A stretch of DNA of 21,949 bases from DASQUK01 sp046726215 (GCA_046726215.1 JBKPAA010000068.1:1-21949); one strand, 5' to 3'; counted from the first letter of the stretch, positions 1-7,394 are shown. Notes: a model not told the origin generated them from the letters alone. Numbers and translations are program-made.

Positions 1-118
1 TGGTCTTCACCAGCGGCATCCCCAGCACGTCCCGGTAGAACTCGACGGTCCGGGCCATGTCGCGGCACACCAGCGCCAAGTGGTTGATCCCCCCGAACTC
101 GAACGGTGCTGTCTCCAC
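1..118 (-). CDS. VOC-family (glyoxalase-like) protein, N-terminal fragment
   Basis: Only the first 39 or so codons lie in the window; the gene runs off the left edge. The protein begins VETAPFEFGGINHLALVCRD and continues through a segment in which a tyrosine-arginine-aspartate (FYRDVLGMPL) precedes the first helix-strand turn. This is the typical first beta-alpha unit of vicinal-oxygen-chelate proteins (glyoxalase, dioxygenase and related enzymes), with the early His of 'NHLAL' at the usual first metal-ligand position. I chose the GTG at 118-116 because a GAGGAGGG ribosome binding site sits about six bases upstream on the minus strand. Substrate cannot be told from the fragment. It is divergent from the M23 peptidase gene to its right. 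Confidence 0.8.
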   Translation of the reverse strand, partial: METAPFEFGGINHLALVCRDMARTVEFYRDVLGMPLVKT

Positions 119-175
119 GCGGCCCTCCTCAGACGCCTTGCCTCACGCCCAGCTAACCATGGCCTCCGTCAGACG

Positions 176-205
176 ATGACACCGCCGGCGCCGCTTTGTT
201 ACGAT
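176..205 (+). promoter_or_regulatory. Extended -10 promoter for the first M23 peptidase
   Basis: A -35-like ATGACA (176-181) is followed after 18 bases by TACGAT (200-205), preceded by TG to make the extended element TTTGTTACGAT (195-205). This would give a leader of roughly 58 bases before the ATG at 270, which has its own purine-rich ribosome site (GGGGGAGGGG). The same element, TTTGTTACCGT, recurs in front of the paralogous gene at 1609. Motif reading only; no start site has been mapped. Confidence 0.5.
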
Positions 206-269
206 TGCGCGTCAATCCACCTTCCGGCTGCGCCCAGCTGGGGATGAGCTCGCCGATCTGGGGGAGGGG

Positions 270-1577
270 ATGGTCCACAACGGTCAACAGGCCTGGCGCC
301 GCCGACTTGCCTGCGTGATCATCGCCACGCTCGCCACCGGAGTCTTGGCGTGGCCCGGCGCGGCCGGCGCCGCGCCGTCCGGTCGGGCGCAGGAGTCGCC
401 GGGTGGTGGCGAACCTGCGGGAGAGCCTGCGGAGACGCACCCTCAGGTGCTCGTGGCCGCCAACGACGCGTCGGCGTTGGCCGGCCAGCTCGAGGAGATT
501 CGGGACACCGTCGCCGACCACGTAAAAAAGGTCGCCGCCGCCGAGGAAGCCATGGACGAGGCCGTCGCCGCGCTGGCCGACGCCGACGCCGCGGTCAACG
601 AGAGCCAGTTCCGCATCGAGGAGCTGATCGTTCGCAGCGACGAGGTGGTGGTCGACGCCTTCGTGAGCCCCCCGGCACAGGACGCCCTCGAGGTGCTCGC
701 CACATCCGACGCCGGCGAAGCGGCCGTCAAGCACGGGGTCCTCGACCTGCAGGCCGACGCCAGCGCCGACGTGCTGGCGGAGCTCGCCGCCGCCCGCACC
801 AAGCTCGAGGAGCAGCGGGCGGCGCAAGAGGCGGCTCGCAGCGACGCCGAGGCGGCCCGGGCCAAGGCCGAGGCCGCCCTGGCCGACCTGGACGACGCCA
901 TGAGCCGACAGGGCCAGTTCGTGATGGCGCTGACCCAGGGCCTTGACGCCGAGTCGGCGGAGGCCGCCCGCCTGGCCGCCCGAGATCCGGCGCTGGCGGC
1001 CCAGCTGACGGCGCGCCGTGCCGAGCTGGCCGGCAAGCTCGACGAGATGCGTGCGGCCAAGGAGTACGCAGAGGCCCTGGCCCGGCTGGCGGAGGCGCAA
1101 CGACAAGAGGCGGCGCGACGAGAGGCCGAGGCCCAGGCTGCGGCCCAGGGATCCGGCGGCCCGCTCACCTCCGGGGGCGGGATCGTGTGCCCGGTCCAGG
1201 GGCCGGTGCACTTCACGGACACGTGGGGCGCGGCCCGCTCCGGCGGCCGGGTGCACCTGGGTGTCGACATAATGGCCGCATACGGCACGCCTACGGTGGC
1301 GCCGACCAGCGGCCGGGTGGAGCACCGGACATCGAGCCTGGGCGGGCTCAGCTGGTACGTCTACGGCGACAACGGCCACATGTACTACGGCACCCACCTG
1401 TCCGGCTACGCCAACCAGGGCGCCGGGTGGGTGGCGGCAGGGACGGTGATCGGCTACGTCGGCACCAGCGGGAACGCGCCCGACAACGCGCCACACCTCC
1501 ACTTCGAGTTCCACCCCGGTGGCGGCTCGGCGGTCAACCCCTATCCGCTGGCGGCGGCCGCCTGCCCCAACCACTGA
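270..1577 (+). CDS. Secreted M23-family (LytM) peptidase with coiled-coil stalk
   Basis: 435 residues. A basic start (RRR near 10-12) and hydrophobic core (about 14-30) form a signal peptide. Residues about 65-290 are Ala/Glu/Lys-rich heptad-like coiled coil, and 305-430 are an M23 metalloendopeptidase domain. All expected zinc/catalytic residues are visible: HLGVD (H329, D333), GTHLS (H376) and HLHFEF (H409, H411). The family cleaves peptide cross-links in peptidoglycan outside the membrane. The coiled-coil plus M23 layout resembles FtsX-activated hydrolases such as PcsB/CwlO/EnvC, so regulation by an FtsEX-like complex is a reasonable inference, although no ftsEX is nearby. C307 and C432 flank the domain and may form a disulfide. 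It is a tandem paralogue of the next gene. The ATG is supported by the GGGGGAGGGG ribosome site just upstream. Confidence 0.9.
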   Translation: MVHNGQQAWRRRLACVIIATLATGVLAWPGAAGAAPSGRAQESPGGGEPAGEPAETHPQVLVAANDASALAGQLEEIRDTVADHVKKVAAAEEAMDEAVAALADADAAVNESQFRIEELIVRSDEVVVDAFVSPPAQDALEVLATSDAGEAAVKHGVLDLQADASADVLAELAAARTKLEEQRAAQEAARSDAEAARAKAEAALADLDDAMSRQGQFVMALTQGLDAESAEAARLAARDPALAAQLTARRAELAGKLDEMRAAKEYAEALARLAEAQRQEAARREAEAQAAAQGSGGPLTSGGGIVCPVQGPVHFTDTWGAARSGGRVHLGVDIMAAYGTPTVAPTSGRVEHRTSSLGGLSWYVYGDNGHMYYGTHLSGYANQGAGWVAAGTVIGYVGTSGNAPDNAPHLHFEFHPGGGSAVNPYPLAAAACPNH

Positions 1578-1586
1578 CTGCCGGCG

Positions 1587-1597
1587 TTTGTTACCGT
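1587..1597 (+). promoter_or_regulatory. Extended -10 promoter for the second M23 peptidase
   Basis: TTTGTTACCGT lies in the 31-base gap between the two peptidase genes and matches the TTTGTTACGAT in front of the first gene; both are preceded by CCGGCG. The -10 core would be TACCGT (1592-1597), which places the transcript start about five bases before the ATG at 1609, giving an almost leaderless message. I see no convincing -35. The half-site GTTAC also resembles half of MtrA-type boxes, but no clear second half is present. Confidence 0.4.
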
Positions 1598-1608
1598 CTC
1601 GTTCCAAG

Positions 1609-2868
1609 ATGGGTGCTGGGGTTGGGGACGTGCGTCGGCATGCGCGGTGCTGGGCGATCGCCTGCGTCGTCGCGGGCCTCGTCTCGCTGCCGTCCGTCGC
1701 CGCCGCCTCCCCCGGGTCCGCCGGAGGCCCGGACCAGGAGGACCCCGCCGATGACGACACCCGGGGGGTGGCAGAGGCCACCCGGGCCCTGGTCGGCGCC
1801 GAGACCAGCCTGGTGAGCGGAGCCGCGGACGCTGCCGGCGCGGCGCTCGACCGCATCGAGGCGGACGTCGAGCAGCAGCTCGCAAAGCTCGAGTCCGCCA
1901 AGGCCGGGGTCGCCGCCGCCGTCAAGACGCTCGGGGAACGGGACGCCGCAGTCGTCGAGACCCTGGCCCGCATCGATCAACTGACCGCACGGATGGACAA
2001 CGTCACGATCGGTGCCTTCATCGACCCGCCGTCGCTGGCGGCATTCGAGGTACTGGCCGCCGACTCCAGTGACGAGATGTCGGTCCGCCAGGCGGTGCTC
2101 GACATCCGGAACGAGGACATCGCCGCGAACCTGACCGAGCTCGACGAGCTCCGCGGTGAGCTCCGGGAGCGGCTGGCGGCCCAGGAGGAGGCCGTCACCG
2201 AGGCCGAGGCGGCGCAGTCCGACGCCGAGGCGGCGCTCGCCGACGTCCAATCGGCGGTCAGCCGGCAGGCCCAGTTCGTGAGCGCCTTGAAGCAGGGGCT
2301 CGAGGTGGACGCGGCCGCGCTCGAGGCATTGCGGGCCACCGACCCCGCCCGGGCCGAGCAGCTGGAGCGGCTGCAGGCCGAGCTGGGGCCGCGGCTCGAA
2401 GCCGCCGAGGCCGCCGCCGCCTACGAGGCCGCCCTGGAGGCGATCGCCGCCGAGGAACGGCGCAAGGCCCTCCTGGGGATCTGGAAGTGCCCCGTGCAGG
2501 GACCGGTCAGCTTCACGGATACGTGGGGAGCCCCACGGTCGGGCGGCCGCACGCACAAGGGCACGGACATGATGGCGTCGGCGGGGACACCCACCGTCGC
2601 CCCCGTGAGCGGACGCGTGGAGCACCGGGGCAGCAGCCTCGGCGGTCTGAGCTGGTGGGTCTACGGGGACGACGGCAACACGTACTACGGCACCCACCTG
2701 TCGGCGTACGAGAACGTGGGTGCGGGGCACGTCGAGCGGGGCACGGTCATTGGCTACGTGGGCAGCAGCGGCAACGCCTCCGCCAGCGCACCGCACCTCC
2801 ACTTCGAGTTCCACCCCGGGGGCGGCTCCGCCATCGACCCCTACCCCCGGCTCGTCGAGGTCTGCTAG
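1609..2868 (+). CDS. Secreted M23-family (LytM) peptidase, tandem paralogue
   Basis: 419 residues from ATG 1609. Signal peptide about 9-35, coiled coil about 55-285, M23 domain 294-415 with H316/D320 (HKGTD), H363 (GTHLS) and H396/H398 (HLHFEF), so it should be an active zinc peptidoglycan endopeptidase. It is clearly homologous to the preceding gene along its whole length, with near-identical stretches such as SGRVEHR, SSLGGLSW, GTVIGYVG and PHLHFEFHPGGGS. C294 and the C-terminal residue C419 match the cysteine pair of the paralogue. The open frame extends upstream to 1519, but that would overlap the previous gene and add an unlikely Arg/Pro-rich leader before the signal peptide. GTG 1630 is another possible start. 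There is no strong ribosome site at 1609; see the promoter entry. Confidence 0.88.
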   Translation: MGAGVGDVRRHARCWAIACVVAGLVSLPSVAAASPGSAGGPDQEDPADDDTRGVAEATRALVGAETSLVSGAADAAGAALDRIEADVEQQLAKLESAKAGVAAAVKTLGERDAAVVETLARIDQLTARMDNVTIGAFIDPPSLAAFEVLAADSSDEMSVRQAVLDIRNEDIAANLTELDELRGELRERLAAQEEAVTEAEAAQSDAEAALADVQSAVSRQAQFVSALKQGLEVDAAALEALRATDPARAEQLERLQAELGPRLEAAEAAAAYEAALEAIAAEERRKALLGIWKCPVQGPVSFTDTWGAPRSGGRTHKGTDMMASAGTPTVAPVSGRVEHRGSSLGGLSWWVYGDDGNTYYGTHLSAYENVGAGHVERGTVIGYVGSSGNASASAPHLHFEFHPGGGSAIDPYPRLVEVC

Positions 2869-2870
2869 CC

Positions 2871-2882
2871 CCCCGGCCGGGG
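2871..2882. terminator. GC palindrome between converging genes
   Basis: CCCCGGCCGGGG is a perfect 12-base palindrome starting three bases after the M23 stop codon, in the 29-base gap before the converging DUF971 gene. A GCCGCCCAGCCC direct repeat (2887-2898 and 2901-2912) follows. There is no T-run and little room for a loop, so a terminator role is weak inference. Confidence 0.25.
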
Positions 2883-2897
2883 CCCTGCCGCCCAGCC

Positions 2898-3245
2898 CTA
2901 GCCGCCCAGCCCCGAGTCGGGCCCGAACGCCCGGCGGCCCTCGCCGTCGCTCCAGCGGCGCAGCGACTCGAAGGGGTAGATGCCGGTGGCGTGGCCGTCG
3001 TTCCACGTGATCACGAGGCCCCAGGCGCCGTGGAGGTTCGCGTCGCCGACCGCCAGCGGCGTCGGGCTGCCGGGCCGGGGCCACGGCTCTTCGCCCCGGT
3101 CGCGCAGCCCCCGGCACGTGGCGCAGGGACAGTTGCGGCGCAGCGTCAGGAGGTCGAAGCGGGCGACGTGCCCATCGTGGAACGTGATCGTCACTGCCTC
3201 GTCGCGGTCGACGTCGATCGTCCGCGGCTCGTAGCGCTGGTCCAC
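2898..3245 (-). CDS. DUF971 (GBBH-like N-terminal domain) protein
   Basis: 115 residues. The strand pattern 'ITFHDGHVARFDLLTLRRNCPCATCRG' followed by 'WGLVITWNDGHATGIYPFESLRRW' is the signature of the DUF971 / gamma-butyrobetaine-hydroxylase-like N-terminal family. The CPCATCRG motif is a plausible metal site. In other bacteria such stand-alone domains are associated with Fe-S biogenesis (Mrp/ApbC fusions), but the function here is unproven. The GTG start directly abuts the TGA of the crotonase gene (TGA|GTG), with GAGGGGG inside the end of that gene as ribosome site. The two are therefore very likely co-transcribed and translationally coupled. Length is normal for the family. Confidence 0.85.
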   Translation of the reverse strand: MDQRYEPRTIDVDRDEAVTITFHDGHVARFDLLTLRRNCPCATCRGLRDRGEEPWPRPGSPTPLAVGDANLHGAWGLVITWNDGHATGIYPFESLRRWSDGEGRRAFGPDSGLGG

Positions 3246-4175
3246 TCAGCCCCCTCGGGTGGGCGGTTCGTCTCCGACGGACCTCGCGCTCCCGGGGCCG
3301 CTCGTGCCGCGCTCGCCGTAGTCCCCGAACGGGCGGTCGCGGTCGCGCACGGCCTGGCGCCAACCGACCTCCTCGGCCCGCGCCACGAAGTCAAGCCCTT
3401 CCTGCGTGTGGCGTGCGACGCCATCGAAGATGAACCCGAGCAGGCGGCTGGTGTCGGGTTGGTACTGGTGGCGGGCGACGTCGTTGAGCATCCACTTGAT
3501 CATCTGGAGCTGGTTGAGCGGCAGGCGGGCGATGCGCTGCGCCAGGCCGGTCGACCGTTCGTGGAGCTGGCCGTCGGGCACGCACTCGAGGATCAGCCCC
3601 ACCTCCGCAGCCTCGGCGCCCGTCAGCTCGTCGCCCGTGAACAGGTACCGCTTGGCGCGCTCGAGCCCTAGCCGGGCGACCCACAGCCACGGTGCCTCGG
3701 GGACACCCCACACGCGTGCCGGTGGGTACCCGAAACGGGCGGCCTCACCGGCCACGATCAGGTCGGCGTTTAGGACCAGGTCGGTGCCGCCGGCGACGCA
3801 CCAGCCCTGCACCGCCGCCACCGTGGGCTTCGAGATCTCGTGCAGCTTGGCGAACGTCGTGCCGAAGCGACCGACCACCTGGACGTCGGCGACCGTGTCC
3901 CACACGCGTCCGACCCCCTCCTCGTAGACCTGTGCGACCGTCGACCAGTCGAGCCCGAAGCCCGCACAGAACGCCGGGCCCTCGGCGCTGAGGAGCACCA
4001 CCCTCACGCCTGCGTCGCGGTCGGCGGCATCGAGCGCCGCGCCGAGCTCGTCGCGCAACCCCGGGGTGATCGTGTTGTAGGCCTCGGGCCGGCAGAGCAC
4101 GAGCCGTCGGACCCCGCCCTCGTCCTCCACCCGGATGGCGGCACCGTTGCTCATGGCCGCACAGGTTTCCATCAC
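3246..4175 (-). CDS. Enoyl-CoA hydratase/isomerase (crotonase) family protein
   Basis: 309 residues with the crotonase fold. The oxyanion-hole segments are FCAGFGLDW (69-77) and WCVAGGTDLVL (125-135). Then come FGYPPARVWGVP (148-159) and a C-terminal trimerisation region. Family members act on CoA thioesters (hydration, isomerisation, thioester hydrolysis and others). The two catalytic Glu of classical hydratases (rat Glu144 and Glu164) align with D132 and P152, so ordinary hydratase chemistry is doubtful; see finding. The start is uncertain: ATG 4175 and the adjacent ATG have no clear ribosome site, and ATG 4154 (MSNGAAIRV) is an alternative. A 14-base palindrome lies immediately upstream. 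The gene is coupled to DUF971 downstream. Substrate unknown. Confidence 0.88.
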   Translation of the reverse strand: MMETCAAMSNGAAIRVEDEGGVRRLVLCRPEAYNTITPGLRDELGAALDAADRDAGVRVVLLSAEGPAFCAGFGLDWSTVAQVYEEGVGRVWDTVADVQVVGRFGTTFAKLHEISKPTVAAVQGWCVAGGTDLVLNADLIVAGEAARFGYPPARVWGVPEAPWLWVARLGLERAKRYLFTGDELTGAEAAEVGLILECVPDGQLHERSTGLAQRIARLPLNQLQMIKWMLNDVARHQYQPDTSRLLGFIFDGVARHTQEGLDFVARAEEVGWRQAVRDRDRPFGDYGERGTSGPGSARSVGDEPPTRGG

Positions 4176-4176
4176 C

Positions 4177-4190
4177 GCTTGTCGACAAGC
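4177..4190. promoter_or_regulatory. Perfect 14-base palindrome upstream of the crotonase gene
   Basis: GCTTGTCGACAAGC reads identically on both strands and ends two bases before the ATG at 4175 of the leftward crotonase gene. Size and position fit an operator for a dimeric repressor (for example TetR type). No such regulator is encoded in the window, so the binding protein is unknown. Confidence 0.4.
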
Positions 4191-4298
4191 ACATCGCCCG
4201 ACCTCGGGCGTGGCGCACCCACCAACTGGAACCTTCGGCGGATAGCGGTGCCATCACCCCTCCATCCATCGCAACTTCGAGGGGCGACGCCGCCCCCG

Positions 4299-5549
4299 TC
4301 AGCTCGTCTCGGTGAGCCGGGCCGCCCGGGCCTCGAGATAGCGCCGCTCGGGCAGGCTCGTCGTGCGGCGGGCGGCGTTCCTGTAGGCGGCGCGGGCGCC
4401 CTCCGGGTCACCCGCCATCTCGAGGAGATGGGCGCGCACGGCGTCGAGGCGATGGTGGTCGACCATGCGGCTGTCGCCGTCCACCGCCGCCAGCATGTCG
4501 AGCCCGGCCTGCGGCCCCCGTGTCATGGCCACGGCCACGGCACGGTTGAGCGTGACCATGGGGTTGGGTGCGACGCGCTCGAGCAGGTCGTACAGGCCGA
4601 CGATCTGGGCCCAGTCCGTGTCGTCGGCGCTGGGTGCCTCGTCGTGGACGGCGGCGATCGCCGCCTGGAGTTGATAGGGGCCGACGGGGCCCCTCGGCAG
4701 GGCCTCGCTGACCAGCGCGACGCCCTCGCGGATGGCCTCGTGGTTCCACCGGCCCCGGTCCTGTTCCGCCAGCGGCACCAGGCCGCCGTCGGGCCCGGTG
4801 CGGGCCGGGCGCCGGGCGTCGGTGAGCAGCATGAGCGCCAGCAGCCCGGCGGCCTCGCCGTCGTCGGGCAGCAACCGGTAGACGACGCGCGCGAGCCGGA
4901 TCGCCTCGCCGGTGAGCTCGCTGCGCTGCAGATCGGCGCCCGACGACGCCGTGTAGCCCTCGTTGAAGATGAGGTACAGCACGTGGAGCACCACCCGCAG
5001 CCGCTCGGTCCGCTCCGGTTCGGGCGGCATGCGGAACGAGGCGCCGTCGGCCTTGATCCTCTGCTTGGCCCGGCTGATGCGCTGGGCCATGGTCGCCTCC
5101 GGAACCAGGAAGGCCCGGGAAATCTCGGCCGTGGTCAGCCCGCCGACGGCACGCAGGGTGAGGGCGATCTGGGACGCCGGCGACAGGCCCGGGTGGCAGC
5201 ACATGATCAGCAGCGTCAGCGTGTCGTCCCGCCCGGACTGATCCCGATCATCGGACGCGAGCGACACGTGGTCCTCGGGCGGCTCGAGCGCCGAGGTGGC
5301 GTCCTCGCGCCGCTGACGGGCGGAGTCGCTACGCAGTTGGTCGGTCAGCCGTCGGGACGCGACCGTGATGAGCCAACCCCGCGGGCTCTCGGGCAAACCG
5401 CGCTCCGGCCACTGGGTGGCGGCCGCCAGCAGGGCCTCCTGCACTGCGTCCTCGCAGGCCTCGAAGTGCCCGTAGCGGCGCACCAGCGCGCCGAGGATCT
5501 GGGGCGCCAGCTGGCGCAGCAGATCGTCGAGGCGCGCGTCGGTCCTCAC
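4299..5549 (-). CDS. ECF42-type RNA polymerase sigma factor
   Basis: 416 residues, about twice the length of a simple ECF sigma factor. Region 2 covers about 8-75 (EACEDAVQEALLAA, then SPRGWLITVASRRLTDQLR). Region 4 covers about 112-166 (LTTAEISRAFLVPEATMAQR). A C-terminal extension starts with LYLIFNEGYTAS (191-202, DUF6596-like), followed by a helical repeat region with NPMVTLNRAVAVA. This is the architecture of the ECF42 group, which is typically encoded beside DGPF/YCII proteins, as here. The extension is thought to be needed for activity; no classical anti-sigma factor is present. The GTG start overlaps the DGPF stop as GTGA, so the two proteins are translationally coupled. It should direct transcription of its own operon and possibly others. 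Confidence 0.93.
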   Translation of the reverse strand: MRTDARLDDLLRQLAPQILGALVRRYGHFEACEDAVQEALLAAATQWPERGLPESPRGWLITVASRRLTDQLRSDSARQRREDATSALEPPEDHVSLASDDRDQSGRDDTLTLLIMCCHPGLSPASQIALTLRAVGGLTTAEISRAFLVPEATMAQRISRAKQRIKADGASFRMPPEPERTERLRVVLHVLYLIFNEGYTASSGADLQRSELTGEAIRLARVVYRLLPDDGEAAGLLALMLLTDARRPARTGPDGGLVPLAEQDRGRWNHEAIREGVALVSEALPRGPVGPYQLQAAIAAVHDEAPSADDTDWAQIVGLYDLLERVAPNPMVTLNRAVAVAMTRGPQAGLDMLAAVDGDSRMVDHHRLDAVRAHLLEMAGDPEGARAAYRNAARRTTSLPERRYLEARAARLTETS

Positions 5550-5908
5550 ATCTCCATTCCCGCCTCGTCCATGACGGGCCGCACCTCCACCGCGGTGTAG
5601 CGGGCGTCGGGGATCATCGCCGCCAGCTCGTTGGCCCGCTCCACGGTCTCGCAGTCGACCACGTAGAACCCGGCCAGGAATTCCTTGACCTCGGCGTAGG
5701 GCCCGTCCGTCACGGCGGGCACGTCGTCACGCACGCGGACCGTCTTGCTGTTCGAGGGATCGGCCAGCGCGGCGAAGCCGACCAGCTCCCCGGACTCGCG
5801 GATCGGCTTGTGGAACTCGTCGTGCACGTCCATGACCGCGGTCTTCTCGTCTTCGGACAGCGTCTCGAAGACAGTGGGATTCATATAGATCATCAGGAGG
5901 TAGCGCAC
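5546..5908 (-). CDS. DGPF/YCII-domain protein, partner of the ECF42 sigma factor
   Basis: 120 residues beginning MRYLLMIYMNPT. It has the family's central segment VTDGPYAEVKEFLAGFYVVDC (DGPY variant of the DGPF motif) and the closing strand AVEVRPVMD. YCII-related proteins have a ferredoxin-like fold; their role with ECF42 sigma factors is not settled, though they are almost always adjacent. The GTG start has AAGGAA about nine bases upstream, and the gene overlaps the sigma factor by four bases. It is the promoter-proximal gene of this two-gene leftward operon. Confidence 0.92.
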   Translation of the reverse strand: MRYLLMIYMNPTVFETLSEDEKTAVMDVHDEFHKPIRESGELVGFAALADPSNSKTVRVRDDVPAVTDGPYAEVKEFLAGFYVVDCETVERANELAAMIPDARYTAVEVRPVMDEAGMEM

Positions 5909-6063
5909 GCCGTCATTCCTTGGGCTCGGGCTCCGGTGCCGCGTGTGTGGGCACCCTCATCCAACAACGTCGGAGCGGGTACTGCGTTGTCGACGTCCGG
6001 GCGATGAGTTTTGCGGCCACGTCTCGTCGGCTAGGGAACGGGCGCGATGCGCAAGGAGGCTCG

Positions 6064-6570
6064 ATGGTTGTCGATAGCCAGGACCCGCTGCCACAGGGTG
6101 ACCTCCGCCTGCTGGACAGCGACGTGGCCCAGAGCCTGCTCACCTCGACCGTGCCGGCCCGGCTCGGCTACACCGCCAAGGACGGCACGCCGCGCGTGGT
6201 GCCGAGCTGGTTCCACTGGACGGGCGAGGAACTGGTCATGCCGACGTTCCTGCGGGCGCCGCACGTGCCGCGCCCGGCGGCCCGGCTCGGTGCCTTGCGA
6301 GCCAGGCCCGAAGTCGCCGTTTGCATCGACACCGAGAGCTTCCCGCCCCACGTGCTGCTGGCGCGTGGCCGGGCTGTGATCACCGAGGTGGAGGGCATCG
6401 CCCCGGAGTACGCCCTGGCTGCGCACCGCTACATGGGACGCGAAGCGGCCACGGCCTACCTCGCCCAGGCCGACCAGCTCGGCACGAGGATGGCTCGCAT
6501 CGCGGTGCGACCGGCATGGGTGGGGCTCCTCGACTTCGAGACCCGACTTCCCGGGGGCATGGCCGGATGA
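6064..6570 (+). CDS. Pyridoxamine 5'-phosphate oxidase-family (PPOX) protein
   Basis: 168 residues. The core reads SLLTSTVPARLGYTAKDGTPRVVPSWFHWTGEELVMPTF, then a segment with ARPEVAVCIDTESFPPHVLLARGRAVI. This is the split-barrel flavin-binding fold of the PPOX family, with basic residues at the usual phosphate-contacting positions. Cofactor (FMN or F420) and substrate cannot be assigned. The frame is open from 5920, but ATG 6064 has an excellent AAGGAGG ribosome site (6053-6059) and the upstream part does not look like protein. It forms an operon with the next gene (ATGA overlap) and is divergent from the DGPF-sigma operon across a 155-base gap. Confidence 0.87.
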   Translation: MVVDSQDPLPQGDLRLLDSDVAQSLLTSTVPARLGYTAKDGTPRVVPSWFHWTGEELVMPTFLRAPHVPRPAARLGALRARPEVAVCIDTESFPPHVLLARGRAVITEVEGIAPEYALAAHRYMGREAATAYLAQADQLGTRMARIAVRPAWVGLLDFETRLPGGMAG

Positions 6571-6983
6571 GTCGCACAACGCTTCGGGACGCCGACGTCG
6601 CAAGCCGGCTACCGGCCCAGGATCTCGACCGGGCCCGGGCGTTCTACGCCGAGAAGCTGGGCCTCGAGCCGGTGGAGGAGCGGCCTGGAGGCCTGCGGTA
6701 CGAATGCGGGAGCGGGCGGTTCTCGCTGTTCGAATCGGTGGGCCAGGCATCGGGCTCGCACACCCAGATGGGCTGGGAGGTCGATGACATCGACACCGTC
6801 GTCGCCGAGCTCCGCCGGCGCGGCGTCGTGTTCGAGGACGTCGACGTGCCCGGACTCCGCACGGTCGACGGCATCGCGGAGGTCGAGGGCAACTACCCGT
6901 CGGCGGGTGGTGTCGGTGAACGGGCGGCCTGGTTCCGGGACAGCGAGGGCAACCTTCTCGGCATCGGCCAACCCGTCAGGTAG
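6567..6983 (+). CDS. VOC-family (glyoxalase/bleomycin-resistance-like) protein
   Basis: 138 residues, one VOC domain made of two beta-alpha-beta-beta-beta modules. The first is SRLPAQDLDRARAFYAEKLG ... YECGSGRFSLFES. The second is GWEVDDIDTVVAELRRRGVVFEDVD ... WFRDSEGNLLGI. Such proteins bind small molecules or metals and range from isomerases to resistance proteins; there is nothing here to pick a substrate. The ATG overlaps the stop of the PPOX gene (ATGA at 6567-6570), so the pair is coupled. It ends 18 bases before the next co-directional gene. Confidence 0.87.
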   Translation: MSRTTLRDADVASRLPAQDLDRARAFYAEKLGLEPVEERPGGLRYECGSGRFSLFESVGQASGSHTQMGWEVDDIDTVVAELRRRGVVFEDVDVPGLRTVDGIAEVEGNYPSAGGVGERAAWFRDSEGNLLGIGQPVR

Positions 6984-7001
6984 ATCGAGCAGACTCCAGG
7001 C

Positions 7002-7367
7002 ATGGCGCGGTACTCAGTGAACGAGCGCGGCGTCGCCAAGGCCAAGGCCCTGATCGACGCCCGGCGGTACGTTCTCAGGAGCCCATGGGGCGATGTCCAG
7101 CCGAGGGCCGACGACGAGAACGCTTTTCTCGAGACGCACACTTGGGACGAGTACGCCGAGTGGCATCTGGCACTCACGGAGGGCGCGAAGGACGGGACGA
7201 AGGCGAGGTACGCGTTCGTCTTCGGCGACTTCCGCAGGTTGCACCGGATGGGCCTCGTCGCCTGCTACTACCGGGCCGCCGAGTGGTACCACCGGGAGAT
7301 CCAGCTGGTCGCCCACGACCTCCTCCTGAACCTCGACGACGCACGTGAGCGCCGGCGGCGGTCGTAG
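7002..7367 (+). CDS. Conserved hypothetical protein
   Basis: 121 residues, basic at both ends. The central part (WGDVQPRADDENAFLETHTWDEYAEWHLALTEGA, then KARYAFVFGDFRRLHRMGLVACYYRAAEWYHREIQLVAHDLLLNL) resembles a small uncharacterised family that I recall as common in high-GC Gram-positives. It is soluble, with no signal peptide or membrane segment and no recognisable catalytic motif. Third positions are strongly GC, supporting real coding. The ribosome site is poor (CCAGGC only). It may be read through from PPOX-VOC. I do not assign a function. Confidence 0.8.
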   Translation: MARYSVNERGVAKAKALIDARRYVLRSPWGDVQPRADDENAFLETHTWDEYAEWHLALTEGAKDGTKARYAFVFGDFRRLHRMGLVACYYRAAEWYHREIQLVAHDLLLNLDDARERRRRS

Positions 7368-7394
7368 GCGGAAAATCCGGATCGGCGACCGCCG
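7356..7394 (+). terminator. Hairpin at the end of the hypothetical gene
   Basis: CGGCGGTCG (7356-7364) pairs with CGACCGCCG (7386-7394) around a 21-base loop. The left arm lies in the last codons before the stop. There is no T-run. A terminator is plausible because the next gene has its own promoter-sized gap. Confidence 0.35.

Noticed and set aside
153..1973. Long open frame of about 600 codons on the minus strand across the first M23 gene
   Set aside because: It is antisense to a well-supported peptidase gene, has Arg/Ser/Ala-rich non-domain protein, and arises because high GC removes stop codons.
2887..2912. Two copies of GCCGCCCAGCCC
   Set aside because: Short GC-rich repeat at a gene end; no array, no spacer pattern, not a CRISPR or mobile-element end.
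1591..3363. Minus-strand open frame of 590 codons antisense to the second M23 gene
   Set aside because: Low-complexity Arg/Pro/Gly product with no domain, overlapping real genes on both strands.
3840..5600. Plus-strand open frame of 586 codons opposite the crotonase and sigma factor
   Set aside because: Shadow of genes with clear domains; no ribosome site or family signature.
5988..5993. TGTCGA hexamer, resembling the -35 I recall being reported for ECF42 target promoters
   Set aside because: It points toward the PPOX gene, but no matching -10 is found at normal spacing, and the DGPF side lacks it; a six-base match is not enough.
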